A stretch of DNA of 35,202 nucleotides, taken from contig CAZTRD010000008.1 of assembly GCA_964616145.1 (NCBI GenBank), positions 1 to 35,202 of the forward strand. Direction: 5' to 3'. This DNA is from JAQTNP01 sp964616145 (GTDB lineage: Bacteria > Patescibacteriota > Minisyncoccia > Minisyncoccales > PEYH01). The translations under genes were made by a program, and so were the position numbers. The notes beneath the pieces are model-generated. The model had not been told where the DNA came from and searched no databases. It worked only from the letters and a program-made list of their open reading frames with translations. Shown here piece after piece: positions 7,266 through 15,497 of this stretch. How positions within the stretch are numbered: position 1 is the first letter of the stretch; the number at the start of each line of letters is the position of its first letter.

Positions 7266-8476
7266 AGTTTAAGTACCAGGCCAGAACAAAAGAAGGTTTG
7301 GTCCAGGTAGGAACCATAGAGGCCTCTTCCAGGCAAAGAGCAGTTTCTTTATTGCAGGAACAGGGAATATATATTACAGCCCTGTCTCTGGAAGAAAAAA
7401 GACCCTTTTATACTAAAGAATTGGCGTTCTTTGGTGGAGCTAAAAGAAAAGAGCTGGTTAATTTCACCAGACAGCTTTCTTTAATGGTCAAATCAGGAGT
7501 CAGTTTGGTTGAAGGGCTTAGATCTATTGCCATGCAGTCGGATAAAGAGATATTCAGGGAAACGGTTTTTAAAATTGCCGATGAGGTAGAAGGAGGAATA
7601 TATTTTTCTGATGCTTTATCTAAATTCCCAAAAATATTTTCCTCTTTCTACATCAATATGATCAAATCAGGAGAGGCATCTGGAAAGCTGTCAGACAGCT
7701 TGAAATATCTGGCTGACAATCTGGAAAAGGAATACAAATTAATTTTAAAGATTAAAGGAGGAATGACCTATCCGGCAGTAATCTTTATCGCCTTTGCCCT
7801 GATTGGCCTGGCAATGCTTTTCTTTGTTCTGCCTAATTTCTCCCAGTCAGTTAAGGATTTAAATGTCCAATTGCCGAAAATTACAACTAGTATTCTTAAT
7901 TTAGGCCAGACATTAAAAGATTGGTGGTGGCTAGGGCTTACCATTATTATTCTTCTGATAGTCGGAACCTGGAGATATATGAAAACAGCGGAAGGGAAAG
8001 CTGTTTGGGACAGAGTTTCTTTAAGAATACCTATTATCGGCAATTTGATTAAAAAGATTAATCTGGTAAGATTCAGCGAGAATCTTTCAACATTAATCTA
8101 TGCCGGACTGCCTATCACCCAAGCATTAGAGGTAGTGGCCGGAGTTGTGACTAACAAGATTTACAAAGATATCGTATTCCATGCAAGAGACGGGGTGAGA
8201 AGGGGAGAATCAATAAGTTCTGTTCTAGAACAATATCCCAGAAGCGTGCCTTCTGTCGTAACTCAGATGGCCAAGGTAGGAGAGAAAACAGGAAGATTGG
8301 ATGAATCATTGTTAAAGATATCAGAGTTCTACCAAATGGAGATTAATAATGCTATTGATGGATTAGTGAGCATTATTGAACCGATACTGATTCTCGTTTT
8401 GGGAGGTCTTATAGTTATCTTGATGCTTTCAGTGTTTTTGCCGATTTACAAGAATATTGGGTCGTTTTCAATATAG
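7262..8476 (+). CDS. pilC: type IV pilus inner-membrane platform protein PilC
   Basis: This 404-aa protein has the two repeated T2SSF domains of the GspF/PilC family. The first spans about residues 60-190 (LVNFTRQLSLMVKSGVSLVE) and the second about 265-390 (VRFSENLSTLIYAGLPITQA). Membrane helices lie near 165-190, 220-240 and 370-395. PilC is the platform that PilB and PilT act on. It is the last gene of the pilM-pilC run; the pilin genes follow behind their own promoter. Confidence 0.95.
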   Translation: MKFKYQARTKEGLVQVGTIEASSRQRAVSLLQEQGIYITALSLEEKRPFYTKELAFFGGAKRKELVNFTRQLSLMVKSGVSLVEGLRSIAMQSDKEIFRETVFKIADEVEGGIYFSDALSKFPKIFSSFYINMIKSGEASGKLSDSLKYLADNLEKEYKLILKIKGGMTYPAVIFIAFALIGLAMLFFVLPNFSQSVKDLNVQLPKITTSILNLGQTLKDWWWLGLTIIILLIVGTWRYMKTAEGKAVWDRVSLRIPIIGNLIKKINLVRFSENLSTLIYAGLPITQALEVVAGVVTNKIYKDIVFHARDGVRRGESISSVLEQYPRSVPSVVTQMAKVGEKTGRLDESLLKISEFYQMEINNAIDGLVSIIEPILILVLGGLIVILMLSVFLPIYKNIGSFSI

Positions 8477-8479
8477 GGA

Positions 8480-8555
8480 GTTGATAATAAAATTGACCAT
8501 AAGCAGTTTTTCAAATAAAATGAATGTACATATGAAAAAGGTCGATAATAAAATT
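8480..8555 (+). repeat. two direct repeats flanking the pilin promoter
   Basis: GTTGATAATAAAATT (8480-8494) and GTCGATAATAAAATT (8541-8555) differ at one base and are exactly 61 bp apart. They bracket the -35/-10 elements at 8493-8521, which suggests an operator pair. The binding protein is unknown. Confidence 0.6.
8493..8521 (+). promoter_or_regulatory. promoter of the pilin genes
   Basis: TTGACC (8493-8498), a 17-nt spacer and TAAAAT (8516-8521). It predicts a leader of about 45 nt before the ATG at 8573. A separate strong promoter for the major pilins within a pil locus makes sense, because pilin is needed in large excess over the machine. Confidence 0.75.
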
Positions 8556-8572
8556 AATCACATATATTCTTT

Positions 8573-9031
8573 ATGAAAACAAGAAGAGGTTTCACCTTAA
8601 TTGAATTGTTGGTAGTTATTGCAGTTATCGGTATTTTAGCTGGTATCGTATTGGTATCAGTTAGAAAGGCCCCGGATGCCGCAAAAGATGCAAGAATCCA
8701 GGCATCCTTAACTCAGGTTAGAGATGTAGCTCAAATGCACTATATTGATAGCAATAATAGTTTTGCAGATGTTTGTGATACGGGTGTGTTGAATATTACA
8801 GATATCGAAGACTTTGGCCCATTACACACAGATATTGTCGCGAATAATGGTGGCACTAGTGAAATTTGCTATTCTTCATCTAGCGCCTATTGTGTTAAAT
8901 CTGTCTTAAAGGCAAATCCGTTAGAGTATTTCTGTGTAGATAGTACAGGATCTACCTTAAAGACTGCAACAACAACTGGGCTTTGCACTGGAGTTGATAC
9001 CGAGGCAGCATTAACTTGCGCAAACGATTAA
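8573..9031 (+). CDS. pilA: type IV pilin (major pilin candidate)
   Basis: This is a 152-aa prepilin. The leader MKTRRG is followed by the cleavage and helix motif FTLIELLVVIAVIGILAGIV, with Glu at mature position 5. A globular domain follows with Cys pairs (CDTG, CYSS..AYC, FCVD, LCTG, LTC) that probably form disulfides. It is the first gene after the dedicated promoter, so it is the best candidate for the major subunit. The next gene is a clear paralogue sharing the Cys spacing. PilD, encoded about 500 bp downstream, would process it. Confidence 0.92.
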   Translation: MKTRRGFTLIELLVVIAVIGILAGIVLVSVRKAPDAAKDARIQASLTQVRDVAQMHYIDSNNSFADVCDTGVLNITDIEDFGPLHTDIVANNGGTSEICYSSSSAYCVKSVLKANPLEYFCVDSTGSTLKTATTTGLCTGVDTEAALTCAND

Positions 9032-9045
9032 GGAAAATTTAAGTT

Positions 9046-9489
9046 ATGACTTTGTCCTTCTGCAAAAGAAATGGTTTTACTTTGATTGAGATAATGATTA
9101 TTGTCGCTGTTTTGGCAATTCTAGTAACTACTGTGGTTATTGCGCAAAAAACCACAGTAGTTAGGTCAAAGAATTCTAGAATTTTAAGCGCTGTTTCCCA
9201 AGTTAGAAAAGTTGCGGAAACAATATATATGAAGGAAGGGACGGGATACATTAATTTGTGCGATAATCCACCATCCATTCATCTTAATTCTAGAGACAAT
9301 GACCTCGACGATCTAGAGGATGATATAGTAGAATCTGGAGGTGAAGTATTCTGTCGTTCAGCTCAAAACAGCTATTGTCTGGGAATAAAACTATTTGATG
9401 GCCAATTCTTTTGCATAGATGATGAAAGTCATTTCGGAAGTGTAGACAATCAAGTCTGTGAAAATGCAGACTCAATATGTCTTCCATAA
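9046..9489 (+). CDS. second type IV pilin, paralogue of the preceding gene
   Basis: This is a 147-aa prepilin with leader MTLSFCKRNG and motif FTLIEIMIIVAVLAILVTTV, keeping Glu5. Its C-terminal half follows the first pilin in Cys placement (LCDN, EVFCRSAQNSYC, FFCIDD, VCEN, SICLP). It begins 14 bases after the first pilin stop. The helix-coding region holds a perfect 14-bp inverted repeat (listed separately). It may be a second subunit or a minor pilin. Confidence 0.9.
   Translation: MTLSFCKRNGFTLIEIMIIVAVLAILVTTVVIAQKTTVVRSKNSRILSAVSQVRKVAETIYMKEGTGYINLCDNPPSIHLNSRDNDLDDLEDDIVESGGEVFCRSAQNSYCLGIKLFDGQFFCIDDESHFGSVDNQVCENADSICLP
9125..9163 (+). repeat. perfect 14-bp inverted repeat inside the second pilin gene
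   Basis: TAACTACTGTGGTT (9125-9138) is the exact reverse complement of AACCACAGTAGTTA (9150-9163), with an 11-nt loop. It lies in the codons for the end of the pilin transmembrane helix (VTTVVIAQKTTVV). In mRNA it would make a strong hairpin. Confidence 0.85.
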
Positions 9490-9504
9490 TTACATGAAAA
9501 GCAG

Positions 9505-9534
9505 AACTCTCCGCATATAACAATGCGGAGAGTT
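9505..9534 (+). terminator. strong hairpin between pilins and pilD (attenuator or weak terminator)
   Basis: AACTCTCCGCAT (9505-9516) pairs perfectly with ATGCGGAGAGTT (9523-9534) across a 6-nt loop. The following TGTGCTTAAAATT is a poor T-tract. It may act as a partial terminator or an mRNA 3' stabiliser that keeps pilin output above pilD output. Confidence 0.6.
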
Positions 9535-9547
9535 TGTGCTTAAAATT

Positions 9548-10327
9548 ATGATAAAGATTTTTTTTCAAATTGTAATTTTTCTTCTAGGATTAATAGTCGG
9601 ATCATTCTTGAACTGTATAATCTGGAGGATTTCAGTTAAAAAAAGCTTTTTAAAAGGAAGATCAATTTGCCCTAAATGCAAACATCAACTAACATTTTTT
9701 AATTTAATTCCTTTGTTCAGCTTTCTTATATTAAAAGGCAAATGCAGATATTGCAAAAAAAAGATATCCTGGCAGTATCCTTTGGTAGAACTAGCTACTG
9801 GTCTGATATTTTTACTAATCTCAATTCTATTCTGGAATAACATTCCATTGATGGTGTTTCTGACAATAATATTCAGTTTTTTGATAATTATTTTTGTGCA
9901 TGATTTAAAGCATTTGATAATTCCGGACAATGTATTATTGCCAGCAATAATCATTGCTGGTTTATATAGAATTTTTGAAGGGTTGTTCATCATAAAATCA
10001 TATTCCTCCTTGTATTATCTCTTATCCATGGCTGTTCCTTGTGGTTTTTTCCTTTTGATCTATATTTTTTCCAAAGGCAAATGGATAGGATTCGGAGATG
10101 TAAAACTAGCCATACTTTTAGGTCTGATATTGGGCTGGCCTAATATTCTGGTGGGATTATTCTTAAGCTATTTAATAGGTGGTATAATAGGAACAGGATT
10201 GGTTATCTTCTCCAAAAAACACATGAAAAGCGAAGTTCCCTTTGCCCCGTTTTTAATAGCCGGAACAATGGTTGCTGCGTTTTTTGGAACACCAATATTA
10301 AATTGGTATTTGGGATTAATCAGATGA
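9548..10327 (+). CDS. pilD: prepilin peptidase PilD (leader peptidase / N-methyltransferase)
   Basis: PilD cleaves prepilin leaders at the inner membrane. The N-terminal half has GSFLNCIIWR (about residues 17-26) and the two CxxC pairs CPKC and CRYC (about 38-41 and 66-69) of the methylase-like region. The aspartyl protease part has HDLKHLIIPD near 120 and the GxGD motif GFGDVKLA near 180. About seven membrane helices are visible. The ATG at 9548 gives 259 aa; a GTG at 9536 is also in frame but would sit against the upstream hairpin. The stop overlaps the next gene (ATGA). Confidence 0.93.
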   Translation: MIKIFFQIVIFLLGLIVGSFLNCIIWRISVKKSFLKGRSICPKCKHQLTFFNLIPLFSFLILKGKCRYCKKKISWQYPLVELATGLIFLLISILFWNNIPLMVFLTIIFSFLIIIFVHDLKHLIIPDNVLLPAIIIAGLYRIFEGLFIIKSYSSLYYLLSMAVPCGFFLLIYIFSKGKWIGFGDVKLAILLGLILGWPNILVGLFLSYLIGGIIGTGLVIFSKKHMKSEVPFAPFLIAGTMVAAFFGTPILNWYLGLIR

Positions 10328-10887
10328 AAAATCAAGGATTCACATTATTAGAGCTATTAATCTCCATTACGGTTATTGCTATCTTAACCTCTATTTCCTT
10401 CTGGGGATATAATGCAAAAAAAGACATATTAGTTTTAAGAGATGAAGTTGGAATTGTTGTGTCTAAAACAGAGAATATGAGAGAAAGGGCGATAGGATCT
10501 CAATATTGGCATGAACAATTGCCTTCTGGCGGCTACGGAGTGTTTTTTACAACAAGCAATGATCAGCAATATTTCTCCTTTGCCGATTGTGACGGCAATG
10601 AAATTTTCGACAATAATGAAGCATATCTGCCTTGCGGGTCTGGTTTTAGAGAAAGAATAGAAACAATAGATTTGAATGCCAGAGTCAGGATCAAAGATAT
10701 TTCTGCCGGAGGAGTGGGTGCCATGGAGCTTACCATCCTATACAAATTCCCATTTCCAGAAGCAATAATCAAAGATGAAACAGAAACTATTGTTGATAGT
10801 GCCAGCATAGTATTAGAAATACCGGGACAGGCAGATAAAGAGAAAACAATACATTTTAATTCTGCAGGATTAATATATGTTGAATAA
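10324..10887 (+). CDS. minor pilin, GspH/FimT-like
   Basis: The protein has 187 aa. The prepilin leader MKNQG is followed by FTLLELLISITVIAILTSIS. The start at 10324, overlapping pilD by 4 bases, is chosen because it gives a normal short leader. The body (VVSKTENMRERAIGSQ) resembles GspH/FimT pseudopilins, which sit at the pilus tip or start assembly. It overlaps the next gene by 11 bases. Confidence 0.82.
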   Translation: MKNQGFTLLELLISITVIAILTSISFWGYNAKKDILVLRDEVGIVVSKTENMRERAIGSQYWHEQLPSGGYGVFFTTSNDQQYFSFADCDGNEIFDNNEAYLPCGSGFRERIETIDLNARVRIKDISAGGVGAMELTILYKFPFPEAIIKDETETIVDSASIVLEIPGQADKEKTIHFNSAGLIYVE

Positions 10888-11368
10888 ACGAGGGTTTACC
10901 CTCCTAGAATTATTGATCTCCGTGTTTATCCTAAGCGTAGGAATCTTAGGAGCATATATTGCTATTCAGAAATCTGCTTCCATCGCCAACTATGCATATT
11001 CAAGATTGACTGCCGCCTATCTTGCTCAGGAAGGGATAGAGATAATCAGGAATATTAAAGACACAAATCTTTTAGAAGGATTAACTACTCCAGGGGTAGA
11101 GTGGAACGAGGGGTTAGACGAACTCTGTTACGAAGTTGAGTATATTAACAGTCAGGATCCAGAACCCTGCCAAGAGAATTTGAGATATTTAAAGATAGGA
11201 GATGGTCTATATAACTATGGTTCTGGCCAAGACACTAAATTCCAAAGAAAGGTAGAAATAGAAGCATTTCCAGGCGATGTTTTAAGCGTTACTTCCATCG
11301 TCTATTGGCAGGATGGGGCAAAATTAAGACAATTTAGTGTTTGGGAAGATTTTTACAATTGGTGGTAA
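10877..11368 (+). CDS. minor pilin, PilV/GspI-like
   Basis: This is a 163-aa prepilin with leader MLNKRG and motif FTLLELLISVFILSVGILGA. The segment YLAQEGIEIIRNIKD (about residues 50-64) is the typical A-x-x-Q-E-G-x-E-x-I-R-N stretch of PilV/GspI-type minor pilins. It ends 2 bases before the next gene. It belongs to the four-gene minor pilin set that would prime the pilus. Confidence 0.83.
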   Translation: MLNKRGFTLLELLISVFILSVGILGAYIAIQKSASIANYAYSRLTAAYLAQEGIEIIRNIKDTNLLEGLTTPGVEWNEGLDELCYEVEYINSQDPEPCQENLRYLKIGDGLYNYGSGQDTKFQRKVEIEAFPGDVLSVTSIVYWQDGAKLRQFSVWEDFYNWW

Positions 11369-11370
11369 AT

Positions 11371-11904
11371 ATGGAAAACAAAGGTTTTACATTAGTCGAA
11401 CTATTGGTATCCGCCGGGATATTTTCAATAATTGTTGTAACAATTGTCGGAGTTTTTGTTTCTTCAATAAAGCTGCAAGATAATGTTTTGTCCGCTAAGA
11501 AAATAATAGGGGAATTAAATTATGCCCTGGAATTCATGAGTAGAAACTTAAGAATGTCTATGAAAGACAGAGGAGATGGTTGTGTTCCGATTGCTGATAC
11601 CAGCTATGGATTGTATGTGGATGGAGAAGGGATAATATTTAAGAATGTTTTTGAATCAGGGCAATGTCAAAGATTCTTTCTTGAAAATCAGCAGATCAAA
11701 TTCAGAAGAGAAAGCGATGAACCAATAGATTTGACTTCGCCCGGGATAAAGATAACCAAGCTTAAGTTTGCAGTATCTGGTAATATGCCAGATGATGATC
11801 TGCAGCCGTTGGTAAAGATATATATAGAAGCCACTGCTGGAAAAGCCCCGCCGATTAAGCTTCAAACAAGCGTTTCCCAAAGAAATTTAGATGTTAACTA
11901 CTAA
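11371..11904 (+). CDS. minor pilin, PilW/GspJ-like
   Basis: The protein has 177 aa. Leader MENKG and motif FTLVELLVSAGIFSIIVVTI put the start at 11371, because upstream in-frame codons would give an over-long leader. The segment LNYALEFMSRNLRMSMKD is the pattern of PilW/GspJ pseudopilins. Position after the PilV-like gene agrees with the usual H-I-J order. Confidence 0.83.
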   Translation: MENKGFTLVELLVSAGIFSIIVVTIVGVFVSSIKLQDNVLSAKKIIGELNYALEFMSRNLRMSMKDRGDGCVPIADTSYGLYVDGEGIIFKNVFESGQCQRFFLENQQIKFRRESDEPIDLTSPGIKITKLKFAVSGNMPDDDLQPLVKIYIEATAGKAPPIKLQTSVSQRNLDVNY

Positions 11905-11905
11905 T

Positions 11906-12283
11906 ATGCAAAAACAAAAAGGAGCTTCAATATATTTCGCCCTAGATATACTGGCTATTATGATGGCGATAGTTGTTGGAATCAGCACTATTATCATCGT
12001 TCAGTTGACGAATATAAAAGAAGCAGGAGATTCTGTGGTCGCTTTCTATGCTGCAGATACCGGGATAGAAAGAACGCTCTATGAGGATAAAATGGGAGAA
12101 GATTTGGAATCAGGTTTCTCCGGAGAATTTTACGACGAAGATAGCAATATCATAGCGACATATAATACATTTGTGTATACTTCTTCTACCTCAGAAATCT
12201 GCTCCGCCACATATTATTGCATACAATCGATAGGAAAATATGAATCAAGCGATACCAGAAGAGGTATTCAGATTAATCGTTAA
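11906..12283 (+). CDS. minor pilin-like protein, PilX/GspK-like
   Basis: The protein has 125 aa. The start at 11906 gives MQKQKGASIYFALDILAIMM. The leader KG|A lacks the usual Phe at +1 and the Glu at +5, which is common in GspK/PilX tip proteins. AGDSVVAFYAADTGIERTLYE near residues 45-65 is a PilX-type segment. It is short compared with full PilX/GspK. It is the last of the minor pilin run, and ligA starts 2 bases later. Confidence 0.7.
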   Translation: MQKQKGASIYFALDILAIMMAIVVGISTIIIVQLTNIKEAGDSVVAFYAADTGIERTLYEDKMGEDLESGFSGEFYDEDSNIIATYNTFVYTSSTSEICSATYYCIQSIGKYESSDTRRGIQINR

Positions 12284-12285
12284 CA

Positions 12286-14274
12286 ATGACAAAAAAAGAA
12301 GCTCGAGAAAGGATAGAAAAATTAAAAGAAACAATTAACCGCAACAGATATCAGGTTCATGTCTTGGATAAAGAGGAAATACCTGCGGAAATTTTAGATT
12401 CTTTAAAACATGAGCTTTTTTTGCTAGAGCAACGATATCCTGATTTAATTACTTCTGACTCTCCCACTCAAAGAGTGGCAGGAAAACCATTGGATAAATT
12501 CAGGAAGGTTGAACATAATATTCCCATGCTGTCCTTGGAAGATATTTTCAGCCAAGAGGAACTATTGAGTTGGGAAAAATACATTTTAAAACTTGTTTCA
12601 ACTCAGCAATTTGAATATTTCTGCGAATTAAAAATTGATGGTTTTGCTATTTCTTTAATATATGAAAATGGAATATTTAAGATTGGCTCTACCAGAGGAG
12701 ACGGGAAGACAGGAGAAGATGTTACCCAGAATTTAAAAACAATAGAGAGCATTCCATTAAAATTGAATAAGGAAATCAAGGGAATAGTTGAAGTGAGGGG
12801 AGAGGTATATATGGATAAGCAGGCATTCGAAAGGATAAATAAAAAGAGAGAAAAAGAAGGATTGCCGCTGTATGCTAATCCCAGGAATCTGGCTGCCGGA
12901 TCTATTAGACAGCTAGATTCTAGATTAGCCGCTTCAAGGGATTTAAAATTCTTGGCATACGATCTAGTTTCTGATATCGGACAAAAAACCCACAGCCAAA
13001 AACATGAAATGTTGAAATCATTGGGATTTAAGACGGATTTGGGAAGAGTTTGCAAAAATACCGCAGAAATAATTGATTTCTGGAAACAAGTCTTTGATAA
13101 AAGGAGAACATTGCCGTTTTTAATAGACGGGGTAGTTGTAAATGTAAACGATAATGAATTATTTAAAAATCTCGGAGTAGCAGGTAAAAGCCCGAGGGCC
13201 GGAAGAGCTTTAAAATTCTCTCCAAAACAGGCCACTACTAAGGTAAAAGATATTAAGATACAAATAGGGAGAACCGGATCTGCCACTCCCGTGGCTACCC
13301 TTGAGCCGGTAAAAATTGAGGGAGTTACCATCAGCAGGACTACTTTGCACAACGAAGATGAAATTAAAAGATTGGGATTGAAAATCGGAGATACGGTTAT
13401 TGTTGAAAGAGCAGGAGATGTTATACCAAAAATCAGCAAGGTTTTAATTGAATTAAGAACTGGGAAGGAAAAGGTATTTCATATGCCTTTGATTTGTCCT
13501 ATCTGCAGCACTAAATTGACTAAACCTGAATCAGAGGTTATATTAAGATGCTCCAACATTAATTGTTTAGCCAGAAAAAGGGAAAACATATATCATTTTG
13601 CATCTAAAAAGGCATTTGATATTGAAGGTTTGGGACCAAAGATAATAGACCAATTGTCTGATGCTAATTTAATATCAGATCCCTCAGATATTTTTGATCT
13701 CAAAGAAGGAGATTTGCTATCCCTTGAAAGATTTGCGGAAAAATCAGCCAATAATCTGATTAAAGCAATATCTGAAAGCAAAAATGTTTCCCTTCCAAGA
13801 TTCATATATTCTTTGGGTATTAGGCATGTTGGAGAAGAAACAGCTCAAGATCTGGCCAAAGAATTTAAAACTCTTGATAATTTAATGAAAGCCGATATCT
13901 TGGATTTGGAAAGAATATCAGAAATAGGGCCGATAGGATCAGAAAGTATTCTCAATTGGTTTAAAGAAAAAGAGAACATCAAGTTGATAGAAAGATTGAG
14001 GAATGCCGGAGTGAAAATTAAAAGTTTTCATGAGGAAACAAATTTAAAACTCTCAGGCAAGAAATTTGTTTTAACAGGATCTTTGAAAACCTTGAGCAGA
14101 GAAAGAGCATATGGAAGGATAAGGAAAGAGGGGGGAGATGTGGGAGAAACAGTAAGCAGTAAAACCGACTATCTGGTTATTGGAGAAGATCCGGGAAGCA
14201 AATTGGGAAAAGCTGGGAAATTAGGAGTAAAGATAATTGATGAACAAGAATTCTTAAAACTAATCAATGAATAA
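12286..14274 (+). CDS. ligA: NAD+-dependent DNA ligase LigA
   Basis: LigA seals nicks in replication and repair using NAD+. The N-terminal Ia and adenylation domains include the active-site motif CELKIDG with Lys at about residue 116, then the OB fold (KIQIGRTGSATPVATLEPV). A four-Cys zinc finger follows (CPIC at 404-407, CSNINC near 424-429), then HhH repeats (LGIRHVGEETAQDLAKEF) and a C-terminal BRCT domain from about 588 (LSGKKFVLTGSL). The length of 662 aa is normal and all core residues seen are intact. It overlaps rodA by 8 bases. Confidence 0.97.
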   Translation: MTKKEARERIEKLKETINRNRYQVHVLDKEEIPAEILDSLKHELFLLEQRYPDLITSDSPTQRVAGKPLDKFRKVEHNIPMLSLEDIFSQEELLSWEKYILKLVSTQQFEYFCELKIDGFAISLIYENGIFKIGSTRGDGKTGEDVTQNLKTIESIPLKLNKEIKGIVEVRGEVYMDKQAFERINKKREKEGLPLYANPRNLAAGSIRQLDSRLAASRDLKFLAYDLVSDIGQKTHSQKHEMLKSLGFKTDLGRVCKNTAEIIDFWKQVFDKRRTLPFLIDGVVVNVNDNELFKNLGVAGKSPRAGRALKFSPKQATTKVKDIKIQIGRTGSATPVATLEPVKIEGVTISRTTLHNEDEIKRLGLKIGDTVIVERAGDVIPKISKVLIELRTGKEKVFHMPLICPICSTKLTKPESEVILRCSNINCLARKRENIYHFASKKAFDIEGLGPKIIDQLSDANLISDPSDIFDLKEGDLLSLERFAEKSANNLIKAISESKNVSLPRFIYSLGIRHVGEETAQDLAKEFKTLDNLMKADILDLERISEIGPIGSESILNWFKEKENIKLIERLRNAGVKIKSFHEETNLKLSGKKFVLTGSLKTLSRERAYGRIRKEGGDVGETVSSKTDYLVIGEDPGSKLGKAGKLGVKIIDEQEFLKLINE

Positions 14275-15367
14275 GATTTTGGCACAAGCAAAGAGATTTG
14301 ATTGGTGGATGATTATAGCTGCTTTAGGATTGACTGTAATAGGCCTGGTTTCTATCTATAGCTCATCGATGGCTTCTAAAGATTTCTCCGCTTTTAGCAA
14401 ACAAGCCATAATATTTGGAGCAAGTATCGTGTTAATGATAGCTGTTTCTTTTTTTGATTACCGCGGAATCAAAGAAAATTCCTATTTTATTCTATTTCTA
14501 TATATCTTCTTTATTCTTTTACTTGCAGGACTTTTTGTATTTGCTCCAAGCATCAGAAATGTTAAAAGCTGGTATAAGATAGGGCCATTGTCTTTTGACC
14601 CAGCAGAATTTACAAAGCTAATACTGGTAATCATGCTAGCTAAGTATTTCTCCTATAGGCATGTTGAAATGTACAAATTGAAACATATCGTTATGTCTGG
14701 AATATATATGCTAATTCCTGTATTTCTGATATTTTTCCAACCAAACCTTGGATCAGCCATAATCTTTTTTGCCATCTGGTTCAGCACTCTCTTGGTTTCA
14801 GGAATCAAATTCAAGCATTTCATCGTCCTTTTATGCATAGTTTTGATTCTGGCTGCTTTAGGTTGGTTTTTTGTATTACAGGATTACCAGAGAGCAAGGA
14901 TATTCAGTGTCATCTTTCCTGACTATGAGCCATTAGGAACTGGTTGGAACCAGAGACAGGCAAAGATTGCAATAGGGAATGGAGGATTCTGGGGCCAAGG
15001 TTTCGGATCTGGGTCTCAAACCCAATATGGATTTGTTCCGGAAGTTAAAGCCGACTTCATCTTTTCTGCCATAGCTGAAGAATTTGGTTTTGCGACAATC
15101 CTATTAACGCTTGGTTTTTTCGGCATTCTTTTCTGGAGATTGACAAGGACTGCTTTTCTTGCTAGAGATAACTTCTCTAGGTTGTTTTGCCTTGGATTAG
15201 GGATTTGGTTCCTAATCCAATTGATTATTAATATAGGGAGCAATATAGGGTTTTTGCCGGTAATTGGCGTCCCCTTACCGCTTGTAAGTTCAGGAGGGTC
15301 TGCTTTAATGGTCTCATATTTGGGCCTGGGAATATACCAATCCATTAAAAAATCGATGGTTTCGTAA
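14267..15367 (+). CDS. rodA: SEDS-family peptidoglycan polymerase RodA
   Basis: This 366-aa multi-pass membrane protein, with about ten helices, belongs to the FtsW/RodA/SpoVE family. The motif EPLGTGWNQRQAKIAIGNGG (about residues 221-240), followed by GFVPEVKADFIFSAIAEEFG, favours RodA over FtsW. SEDS proteins polymerise glycan strands with a class B PBP partner; no PBP gene is in this window. It starts within the end of ligA, so the two are probably co-translated. A dedicated rpoB promoter follows. Confidence 0.9.
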   Translation: MNKILAQAKRFDWWMIIAALGLTVIGLVSIYSSSMASKDFSAFSKQAIIFGASIVLMIAVSFFDYRGIKENSYFILFLYIFFILLLAGLFVFAPSIRNVKSWYKIGPLSFDPAEFTKLILVIMLAKYFSYRHVEMYKLKHIVMSGIYMLIPVFLIFFQPNLGSAIIFFAIWFSTLLVSGIKFKHFIVLLCIVLILAALGWFFVLQDYQRARIFSVIFPDYEPLGTGWNQRQAKIAIGNGGFWGQGFGSGSQTQYGFVPEVKADFIFSAIAEEFGFATILLTLGFFGILFWRLTRTAFLARDNFSRLFCLGLGIWFLIQLIINIGSNIGFLPVIGVPLPLVSSGGSALMVSYLGLGIYQSIKKSMVS

Positions 15368-15375
15368 AAGGTCTA

Positions 15376-15403
15376 TTGACTTTGTTTGAGAAACAACTAT
15401 AAT
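15376..15403 (+). promoter_or_regulatory. promoter of rpoB-rpoC
   Basis: TTGACT (15376-15381), a 16-nt spacer and a perfect TATAAT (15398-15403). The predicted start near 15410 gives a leader of about 90 nt. Confidence 0.85.
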
Positions 15404-15409
15404 TAATAT

Positions 15410-15497
15410 CACATTATTTTTTGCTAATTTGAAACCCTTCCTCTCCTGATAAATGAAGATTATTTATCTATCCTTTTTAGCGTAAAAAAGGACATTT
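15410..15497 (+). promoter_or_regulatory. rpoB 5' leader with two AT-rich hairpins
   Basis: The leader can form GATAAAT...ATTTATC and then TCCTTTTT...AAAAAGGA just before the start. The second hairpin includes AAGGA (15488-15492), the SD of the TTG start at 15498, so it could occlude initiation. This is the longest leader seen on a core operon in the window. Confidence 0.5.

Noticed and set aside
12603..13439. 278-aa minus-strand ORF inside ligA
   Set aside because: It is fully antisense to an intact, well-conserved ligase gene; open only because of codon composition.
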